Source of the DNA: Opitutia bacterium
GTDB lineage: Bacteria; Verrucomicrobiota; Verrucomicrobiia; Opitutales; Coraliomargaritaceae
Direction of reading: 5' to 3'
Assembly: GCA_003503355.1 (NCBI GenBank)
Contig: DOCS01000114.1
Span: 1-6,415, forward strand
DNA length: 6,415 nucleotides
In this document: positions 1 to 5,033 of the stretch, piece by piece
Layout of the letters: every line of letters begins with the position of its first letter
How positions within the stretch are numbered: position 1 is the stretch's first letter
Translations under genes and position numbers: made by a program
Notes under the pieces: model-generated
What the model was told of the DNA's origin: nothing
The model's database searches: none
The model's input: only the letters and a program-made list of their open reading frames with translations

Positions 1-660
1 CTCTACACGCTGCCCACCAACGGCGGACAAGCCTTGCTAGTGATCGGCGCAGTGCTCATGGCCAGTTTTGTCCCGATCTTTTCGGCGCGACTCACGCTCG
101 AACCGGTCATGATTCTATGGATCAACCTATTCGACTCGGTCTTCCTCACGATGCCGCTGATGATGGAAGCCAAAGAACCCGAATTACTCAAGTCGCCGCC
201 GAGGCCGCGAAACAAGAAGCTGGCGAGCAGGCTGCTACTCCAACGGGTGGTCGTCATTGGACTTACCATCGCGCTGCCCGGCTTCTGGATTTATCATCAC
301 TTTGGCGCAGCAGCGGTTGCTGCCGATGGGACCATTCTAGACGAGCACTTACTTAGCCAAGCTCAGACCGCCGCCTTCTGGGCCGTACTGATGGTGCATG
401 ATGGCTTCGTCATGAGTGCCCGATCGGTGCATAAATCAGCTTTCACATTCAGCCCTTTTTCCAACAAATGGCTACTGGCTGGCATCGGCGCCAGCTTAGC
501 ACTACGCCTGCTGCCAATGCTGTTCCCACAAATCGCCAGCATTTTCCGCATGGCTTGTTTCCCCGCCGAATGGTGGCTCTACATACTGCCTTGTATATTA
601 CCCGGCTTCATCGTGCTGGAACTTGAAAAGGTGCTGCGCCAACGAATGCGCAAAGCTTGA
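1..660 (+). CDS. P-type cation-transporting ATPase, C-terminal part (5' truncated by window)
   Basis: This is the C-terminal membrane region of a P-type (E1-E2) ATPase that pumps cations across the inner membrane. The reading frame is open from base 1, so the start and the phosphorylation and nucleotide-binding domains lie upstream of the window. Counting from base 1, about six hydrophobic segments are visible: residues 11-29, 36-55, 82-101, 122-140, 157-175 and 186-206. These match the last transmembrane helices of the family. Residues 38-46 (ILWINLFDS), followed by an acidic stretch MEAKEPELL and a proline- and arginine-rich loop, match the M6 helix and the following loop of calcium-type pumps. 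In the usual pump motif the aspartate comes four residues after the asparagine; here it comes three after (N42, D45), so I do not assign the ion. The gene ends in TGA and converges on the methyltransferase gene with a 9 bp gap. The family is fairly sure; the substrate is unknown. Confidence 0.85.
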   Translation, partial: LYTLPTNGGQALLVIGAVLMASFVPIFSARLTLEPVMILWINLFDSVFLTMPLMMEAKEPELLKSPPRPRNKKLASRLLLQRVVVIGLTIALPGFWIYHHFGAAAVAADGTILDEHLLSQAQTAAFWAVLMVHDGFVMSARSVHKSAFTFSPFSNKWLLAGIGASLALRLLPMLFPQIASIFRMACFPAEWWLYILPCILPGFIVLELEKVLRQRMRKA

Positions 661-669
661 AACAGCTAC

Positions 670-1416
670 CTAGCGACGCACCCAACGACTCGCTTGGGCA
701 ATACTATACTGAAACTTGCGCGCATGTTCGCGAATCAGGAACGGCATGTCCCACTTCCGCTGCAGCTCAAAATCCGGCTCTAAAGCAGACCGCAAGCCGG
801 CAAAAGAATCCTCAGCGCCGTCACCCAACCAGTTCGCAGGAGGCGTATAAGCTTCCAACCAAGTGAAGGGCGTCGTAATGAACAACTGTCCGCCAGGACG
901 AACGAGCGCCTGCAGGCGCTCGAGTAAACGCATGGGCTCGCCCAAGCGGCAAATTAAGTTACAGGCGATCACGATATCAAACTGCCCCAAGTCTTGTCGT
1001 AGCTCCTGAGCGTCGCCGGTTTCAAAATGCACGCGATTCGGATCGATTTCGGCATCCACTTTCAAATCCAACAAGGTAGCCGCCGATCCTTCATCGCTTC
1101 GCCATGCCGGATGCAAGCAATGAGTCTTCATCCGATTCGCGCCATCAATAAACGCCTGAGAATAATCGACCCCAATCACCTCACGGCAATGACGAGCGAG
1201 TTCAAACGTAGACCGGCCCACCGAACAGCCGATATCTAGGGCACGCGAAGTTTCACCCAGCGCAGCAACATCGATTCCCTCACTCACGCAGCGCTTTGGA
1301 AAATCAAGCGCATCGGCACCACCGAAAGCATACGGGAACTGCTCTTCGGCACTGGCATAGTGAAAGATTAAATACTGCTGCAGCAGTTCGTCGGACTCGT
1401 AAGGATTTTTAGACAT
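670..1416 (-). CDS. Stand-alone OvoA C-terminal-type methyltransferase (putative 4/5-mercaptohistidine N-methyltransferase)
   Basis: This is a 248-residue class I SAM-dependent methyltransferase. It reads like the C-terminal domain of the ovothiol enzyme OvoA, which N-methylates the imidazole ring of mercaptohistidine in the last step of ovothiol A synthesis. It opens with NPYESDELLQQYLIFHY (residues 4-20). The SAM-binding motif I is ALDIGCSVGRSTFELAR (59-75), with an acidic residue at D84 after strand 2. The family-like TTPFTWLEAYTPPANWLG and MPFLIREHARKFQYS blocks lie near the C terminus. I chose the ATG at 1416 because the family-like sequence begins there; an in-frame TTG at 1437 would add seven residues. 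No OvoA sulfoxide-synthase domain or PLP lyase is in the window, so the pathway is inferred from family resemblance. The gene lies 51 bp after the M29-like gene on the same strand and is probably co-transcribed with it. Confidence 0.85.
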   Translation of the reverse strand: MSKNPYESDELLQQYLIFHYASAEEQFPYAFGGADALDFPKRCVSEGIDVAALGETSRALDIGCSVGRSTFELARHCREVIGVDYSQAFIDGANRMKTHCLHPAWRSDEGSAATLLDLKVDAEIDPNRVHFETGDAQELRQDLGQFDIVIACNLICRLGEPMRLLERLQALVRPGGQLFITTPFTWLEAYTPPANWLGDGAEDSFAGLRSALEPDFELQRKWDMPFLIREHARKFQYSIAQASRWVRR

Positions 1417-1467
1417 AACCTGTGCCGCCCCTGTCAATAAACGACCAGAGGATGGCAGAATACTGGA

Positions 1468-2640
1468 TTAAGAATTCGCAGGTAAATCAGCCTCAAAGAA
1501 ACTGATCATCTCGGCAGTCGGCTTGTAGTTACGAATCAACGCCGTGGCCTTGCCGTCCTTGATCATACGTGCTTCCGGCAAACGAATTTCCGGAGTCTTG
1601 TGCGGCGCATACAACACATCATCGTGTGACGCGTTCTTATGCTCCTTGAACAAGTCCGGTGTAATATTACCGCCTAAGTGATCATCTCGTCCGGTCGCCA
1701 CATGAATCGTCCCCAGAATCTTTTCATCCTGAATATCACGCCCCGAAAACGGCAACACCTGCGTGCCAAATCCAAGCTCACCTAATGCACCGATCATCGG
1801 GTCCTCTTTGAGGCGACGATTATGATCTTCAATTTCAGCATAATCACCATACACAAACTGCGATTTATAGATGCTGCCATCTGTTACGTGCAACAAGCCG
1901 ATAGTACTTTCGTCATACTTGAATGGGAACACCCCTTCGGCACCTTGAGGGACGAAATAAACCTCGCCTGCAGGTAAATTGGCCACATCCGGCTTACCGG
2001 ATCGGCAAAGCCCGTGACTCTTCTGTGCTTCCTGCTGATTCGTGTGCAATACGAGCGTGTAGATCTTATTTTCGACCTCGAAATCGAGCTCAAAGCGATC
2101 CGCTTTAGTCAGACCAAGACGCAGCTTTTCCGCTTCTTCACTCACGACGTCATAATCCACAGCCAGACCGGTATCCAAAATAATCTGATTCAGCCCATGC
2201 AGCGTCGCACCACGGAAGCCGAACTCCTTACACTTGGCTGTGAGCGGAGCGGTCGCGGAGAATGTCGAAACCGTCAGAATGATATCATACTTGGAATAGA
2301 TATCCTTATCCAAACTGAGCAGCTGGCCCTCCACGTCGTAGCACGCATCTTCCAGATCGAGGTTACTACCGCCGGACTCCTTGTAGGCGAAAATTTCACC
2401 GCCCGTCCAATTCATCGCCTCAAGACCACCCGCTTGAAAGCCTTTGTAGAAGGTTTCATGCCCGTAGTTCTGTATCGACAGCGTCTCATCTTCCAAAAAC
2501 TTAAAGTCTTCAACATCTGCCGGATTAGGCAGGTCGATTAGGATGCAGACCCTTTCACCATTACCAGCCCCAAAACAGGTGGTCAGTAAACGTGTAAGGC
2601 TAAAAGGAGGAAAAGTGCGATCGTTGGCGTCTAAAATCAT
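1468..2640 (-). CDS. M29 aminopeptidase/NicX-like metalloenzyme
   Basis: This protein of about 390 residues resembles the M29 family, which includes thermophilic aminopeptidases (AmpS/AmpT, two metal ions) and the iron-dependent ring-cleaving dioxygenase NicX. The C-terminal half carries candidate metal ligands in family order: E226 in LPAGEVYFVP, E288 in LGELGFGTQ, H313 in TIHVATG, and H339 with D341 in SHDDVLYA. Their spacing is close to that of AmpS/AmpT as I remember it. The tyrosine that usually follows the first histidine by seven residues appears to be absent. The first half is an alpha/beta region without a motif I can name. No signal peptide is evident, so it is probably cytoplasmic. 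The start is uncertain. I favour the ATG at 2640, where family-like sequence begins, but an ATG at 2694 or TTG at 2703 would add a basic 18- or 21-residue extension; none has a well-placed Shine-Dalgarno site. It precedes the methyltransferase gene. Substrate and reaction cannot be told from the sequence. Confidence 0.72.
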   Translation of the reverse strand: MILDANDRTFPPFSLTRLLTTCFGAGNGERVCILIDLPNPADVEDFKFLEDETLSIQNYGHETFYKGFQAGGLEAMNWTGGEIFAYKESGGSNLDLEDACYDVEGQLLSLDKDIYSKYDIILTVSTFSATAPLTAKCKEFGFRGATLHGLNQIILDTGLAVDYDVVSEEAEKLRLGLTKADRFELDFEVENKIYTLVLHTNQQEAQKSHGLCRSGKPDVANLPAGEVYFVPQGAEGVFPFKYDESTIGLLHVTDGSIYKSQFVYGDYAEIEDHNRRLKEDPMIGALGELGFGTQVLPFSGRDIQDEKILGTIHVATGRDDHLGGNITPDLFKEHKNASHDDVLYAPHKTPEIRLPEARMIKDGKATALIRNYKPTAEMISFFEADLPANS

Positions 2641-2745
2641 AGTCTGTGGAATTGTCTTTAATAATAACGTAGGTCTTTTGAATCGGGGAATCATCCCTGT
2701 CAAAGGTACTTTTGACTCTACGTACTAAGCATCGAAGTTGTCCCC

Positions 2746-2763
2746 GCAAACTTACGCGTTTGC
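2746..2763. repeat. Short inverted repeat between the host-attachment and M29-like genes
   Basis: GCAAAC and GTTTGC form a perfect 6-bp stem around a 6-base loop (TTACGC). It lies about 37 bp after the stop of the host attachment-type gene. On the minus strand no run of T follows, so it is not a good intrinsic terminator; it may be a weak stop, an mRNA-stabilising hairpin or an operator half-site pair. Confidence 0.35.
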
Positions 2764-2799
2764 CTCAATACATTGCGCGCGCCTACAATCTGCGAACAG

Positions 2800-3306
2800 T
2801 CAGCTGGCGGCACGTCCGCGCCATCCCAGAGGCTTATGCCGATCTGGTAAAAGACCTTCCCGCGCCAAATAATGGTGCAATTCATAGGGGGCCAGACCAC
2901 TCACGTTTTTATCATCATCTTTCAACACAAAGCCACCCGGCGATCGCTTGGCCCATGCCTTCCGAATCAAACCGAGCATTTTGCTTTCGGCTAGAATAAT
3001 AATTAAATCCGCATCCTTCTGACTCGCAAGGGCCAGTACATGGTTGACGATCCGACGCCCAAAATGGCTGTTACATTCATGCCGGTAACGCTCTCGATGG
3101 TCATCATAACCATGCACTTGACCATCGGCCGCTCGATTTGAATTATTTTTATCCGTCCACACCTCGCGATCTGACATCAGATTCTCCACATTAAACAGGG
3201 TCTCAACTTCTTTCAATTCCGGCCCCGACTCCTCTGGTAGAACGCCCTCAATCATCATGATCCGGGCTCGACTCCCATCCGCGGCTACCACACAACATGT
3301 CTTCAT
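2800..3306 (-). CDS. Host attachment-type protein (baeRF family 12 resemblance)
   Basis: This small 168-residue protein resembles the 'protein required for attachment to host cells' group, which belongs to the bacterial release-factor-like (baeRF) fold families. Family-like signs are the N-terminal strand with ADGSRARIMMIEG (residues 9-21), a charged middle with SDREVW, a glycine/histidine/arginine-rich stretch (about 60-85), and the hydrophobic strand DADLIIILAESKMLGLIRKAW. It ends in a basic tail rich in Arg, Gly and Ala. It has no signal peptide or membrane segment. The ATG start is well supported by a perfect AAGGAGG five bases upstream. It diverges from the glycan operon across a 124 bp gap and is followed by the M29-like gene on the same strand after about 160 bp. 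The family name is historical and the biochemical role is poorly defined, so I would not infer a real role in attachment. Confidence 0.75.
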   Translation of the reverse strand: MKTCCVVAADGSRARIMMIEGVLPEESGPELKEVETLFNVENLMSDREVWTDKNNSNRAADGQVHGYDDHRERYRHECNSHFGRRIVNHVLALASQKDADLIIILAESKMLGLIRKAWAKRSPGGFVLKDDDKNVSGLAPYELHHYLAREGLLPDRHKPLGWRGRAAS

Positions 3307-3311
3307 TATTA

Positions 3312-3318
3312 CCTCCTT
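3312..3318 (-). promoter_or_regulatory. Strong Shine-Dalgarno site of the host attachment-type gene
   Basis: On the minus strand this reads AAGGAGG, five bases before the ATG at 3306. It fixes the start codon. It is the only textbook ribosome binding site in the window; the other genes have weak sites or none, which suggests this gene is translated more strongly. Confidence 0.85.
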
Positions 3319-3353
3319 ATTAATTATATTATCTATAGACTCCTTAATTAATT
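3313..3353. repeat. Imperfect 14-bp direct repeat in the divergent promoter gap
   Basis: The plus strand reads CTCCTTATTAATTA at 3313-3326 and CTCCTTAATTAATT at 3340-3353. The copies match over the first seven bases and are AT-rich after that, with a 27 bp period. The left copy contains the ribosome binding site. The right copy could be a chance echo or one half of an operator that serves both divergent genes. Confidence 0.4.
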
Positions 3354-3360
3354 TAACCGT
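3319..3360 (-). promoter_or_regulatory. Candidate AT-rich promoter region of the host attachment-type gene
   Basis: This is the most AT-rich stretch in the window. On the minus strand it holds a perfect TATAAT (3323-3328) and an upstream TATAGA (3332-3337). TATAAT would place the transcript start inside the Shine-Dalgarno site, leaving a leader of about ten bases. TATAGA would leave about 20 bases. A weak TTAATT lies 17 bp upstream of TATAAT; no good -35 box is seen. The same gap must also hold the promoter of the divergent glycan operon, for which I see no convincing boxes. Confidence 0.35.
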
Positions 3361-3430
3361 TTTTCATGCTGAACTCAAACTAGAGGCCGCCTTTCGCTCT
3401 CAATAGAGACTACGATACCGATTTAAACCA

Positions 3431-4021
3431 ATGAAGCGTATCTTCGACATCCTGATAAGCATCGCACTGATCTGCCTGCTATTGGTGCCCTTTTTACTGC
3501 TGTGCCTGCTGCAGTTCATCGCTCTCGGGCGGCCTCTGTTCTTCCGCCAACAACGAGCCGGACAAAACGAGAAAGTGTTTTCCATCCTCAAGCTGCGCAC
3601 CATGCGCAATGGCGCAGGTACCGATGCCGAGCGCCTGACTTCATGGGGGCAATTTTTGAGGTCTACCAGCCTGGACGAGCTGCCGGAACTGTGGAATGTC
3701 CTGCGTGGTGAAATGAGCCTCGTCGGCCCCCGCCCCCTCCCCACCATTTATTTGCAACGGTATTCGCCGCAGCAAGCGCGTCGCCACGAAACGCGCCCTG
3801 GCATCACGGGTTGGGCCCAGGTCAACGGTCGCAATGGCCTCACGTGGGAGCGCCAATTTGAACTCGATCTCTGGTATGTACAGCACCGATCCTGCTTGCT
3901 CGACCTCAAAATCCTGGCTTTAACCATAAGGACTGTGCTGCGCAGGGAAAACATCGCCGAAGACGGCCAAGCCACACGCAGCGAATTCCTCGGACCTGAC
4001 TCCCCTCCTGCAAAACTCTAA
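3431..4021 (+). CDS. Monotopic phosphoglycosyl transferase (bacterial sugar transferase, PglC type)
   Basis: This 196-residue enzyme transfers a sugar phosphate from a UDP-sugar to undecaprenyl phosphate at the inner face of the cytoplasmic membrane, the first step of a lipid-linked glycan. It is the minimal (PglC-like) form, without the extra membrane helices of WbaP-type proteins. MKRIFDI is followed by one hydrophobic segment (about residues 8-32) with P20 as the expected helix-breaking proline of the re-entrant helix. Then come RPLFFRQQRAG, LKLRTM (53-58) and SLDELPELWNVL, which contains the catalytic Asp-Glu pair D82-E83. GEMSLVGPRPL (93-103) and RPGITGWAQVNGRN (122-135) complete the family signature. 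All core motifs are intact. The donor sugar cannot be read, though PglC relatives often use N-acetylated dideoxy-amino sugars. It is the first gene of the four-gene operon. The ATG start has no clear Shine-Dalgarno site but fits the family N terminus exactly. Confidence 0.93.
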   Translation: MKRIFDILISIALICLLLVPFLLLCLLQFIALGRPLFFRQQRAGQNEKVFSILKLRTMRNGAGTDAERLTSWGQFLRSTSLDELPELWNVLRGEMSLVGPRPLPTIYLQRYSPQQARRHETRPGITGWAQVNGRNGLTWERQFELDLWYVQHRSCLLDLKILALTIRTVLRRENIAEDGQATRSEFLGPDSPPAKL

Positions 4022-4031
4022 ACGACCAGTC

Positions 4032-4328
4032 ATGCCTAATCGCGCCCAAATTGAAGCCCTCGTGATCGAGTCTGTACAACTGCTGGCGGAAGATTTTGAA
4101 ATAAAAGTTTTAGGCACCCTCGACGCCAACACCTGCCTCTACGGAGCGGACGCACCGCTCGATAGTATGGCCTTAGTCAACCTGATCGCCGACATCGAGG
4201 ACGCCGTCTCCGAACAGTTCGACGCCTCGATCACACTGGCGGATGAAAAAGCCATGAGCGCCAAAAACTCCCCGTTCCGCAGCATCGACAGTCTGACTGA
4301 AGCCATCGCCGACAGGATTGAAGCATGA
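4032..4328 (+). CDS. Acyl carrier protein
   Basis: This is a 98-residue acidic carrier protein. The sequence APLDSMALVNLIADIE (residues 41-56) matches the phosphopantetheine attachment site, with S45 as the expected modified serine in the D-S-M form of the usual D-S-L. Helices before and after it fit the four-helix carrier fold. The C-terminal part, with ITLADEKAM and SPFRSIDSL, resembles carriers found in polysaccharide gene clusters rather than the housekeeping AcpP. It is longer than AcpP (about 78 residues) and its attachment site differs. The gene starts 10 bp after the sugar transferase and its TGA overlaps the ATG of the reductase (ATGA), so the two are probably translationally coupled. 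It presumably carries the acyl group that the downstream ligase activates and the reductase modifies. It would need a phosphopantetheinyl transferase encoded elsewhere. Confidence 0.88.
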   Translation: MPNRAQIEALVIESVQLLAEDFEIKVLGTLDANTCLYGADAPLDSMALVNLIADIEDAVSEQFDASITLADEKAMSAKNSPFRSIDSLTEAIADRIEA

Positions 4329-5020
4329 GTACGATCGTCATCACCGGCACACGCAAAGGCATCGGCAAAGCACTCGCCGAGTATTACCTCAACGCGGGCT
4401 GGCAAGTCGCGGGCTGCAGCCGAGGCGAGGCGTCGCTTACTCACACGCACTACACACATTTCGCCCTGGATGTAAGCGACGAGGATGCTGTGGTCGCGAT
4501 GGCGCGATCGATTAAAAAGCAATTCGGCGGAGTCGATGCATTGCTCAACAACGCCGGCATCGCATCGATGAACCACGCGCTGCTCACCCCGGCATCGACA
4601 GTTAATCGCATTCTGCAAACCAACGTGGTCGGCACCTTCCTATTTTGCCGCGAGATGGCTAAACTCATGCGCAAAAGCGATAGCGCGCGCATCGTGAATT
4701 TCACCACTGTCGCCCACCCGCTCAACCTTGAAGGCGAAGCCATTTACGCAGCCAGCAAGGCAGCCGTCGAAAGCCTGACGCGTATTCTTGCACGCGAGCT
4801 CGGCGAATTGAGAATCACCGTGAATGCCGTCGGCCCCACTCCGATCGAAACCGACCTGATACGCGGCGTGCCCAAGGCGAAGATGGACGCCTTACTCGCA
4901 CGCCAAGCAATCCGGCGAATGGGCGAAGTCAGAGACGTCATTAATGCTGTGGACTTCTATCTGCGGCCCGAAAGTGACTTCATCACTGGTCAAGTACTCT
5001 ATCTCGGCGGAGTGACTTAA
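4325..5020 (+). CDS. Short-chain dehydrogenase/reductase, 3-oxoacyl-ACP reductase (FabG)-like
   Basis: This 231-residue classical SDR resembles FabG, which uses NAD(P)H to reduce 3-oxoacyl-ACP to 3-hydroxyacyl-ACP. The dinucleotide-binding motif is TGTRKGIG (residues 7-14). The positive R33 after strand 2 suggests NADPH. DV (49-50), NNAG (75-78) and the active-site N100 are present, as are Y141 and K145 in YAASK. The usual catalytic serine, 13 residues before the tyrosine, is T128 (NFTTVAHPL). The C-terminal GQVLYLGG matches the family end. Length is slightly below FabG (about 245). It overlaps the carrier protein gene by 4 bp and has AGGA about 12 bases before its ATG. The neighbouring carrier suggests an ACP-bound substrate. 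A sugar or alcohol substrate is possible, since SDRs are broad, but the context makes this less likely. Confidence 0.87.
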   Translation: MSTIVITGTRKGIGKALAEYYLNAGWQVAGCSRGEASLTHTHYTHFALDVSDEDAVVAMARSIKKQFGGVDALLNNAGIASMNHALLTPASTVNRILQTNVVGTFLFCREMAKLMRKSDSARIVNFTTVAHPLNLEGEAIYAASKAAVESLTRILARELGELRITVNAVGPTPIETDLIRGVPKAKMDALLARQAIRRMGEVRDVINAVDFYLRPESDFITGQVLYLGGVT

Positions 5021-5033
5021 TCGATCAACGATT

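Noticed and set aside
635..652. Hairpin TGCGC/GCGCA near the end of the pump gene, followed on the minus strand by TTTT
   Set aside because: The stem is only 5 bp with an 8-base loop, lies inside the pump coding region, and the T-run is displaced by five bases, so it is not a convincing terminator for the methyltransferase transcript.
657..866. Short plus-strand frame starting at the stop of the P-type pump gene
   Set aside because: It is antisense to the conserved C terminus of the methyltransferase, and its product is low in hydrophobic residues with no family likeness.
1417..1437. Upstream TTG start adding seven residues to the methyltransferase
   Set aside because: The ATG at 1416 gives the family-like N terminus, and no ribosome binding site precedes the TTG.
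2014..2541. A 175-codon open frame on the plus strand inside the M29-like gene
   Set aside because: It is fully antisense to a gene with family motifs, and its protein shows no recognisable domain or ribosome binding site.
2712..2999. A 95-codon plus-strand frame over the gap between the M29-like and host-attachment genes
   Set aside because: Most of it is antisense to the host attachment-type gene, and it has no start signal or recognisable motif.
4139..4618. A 159-codon minus-strand frame across the carrier and reductase genes
   Set aside because: Both plus-strand genes have clear catalytic motifs, and this frame gives a Ser/Ala-rich protein without family features.
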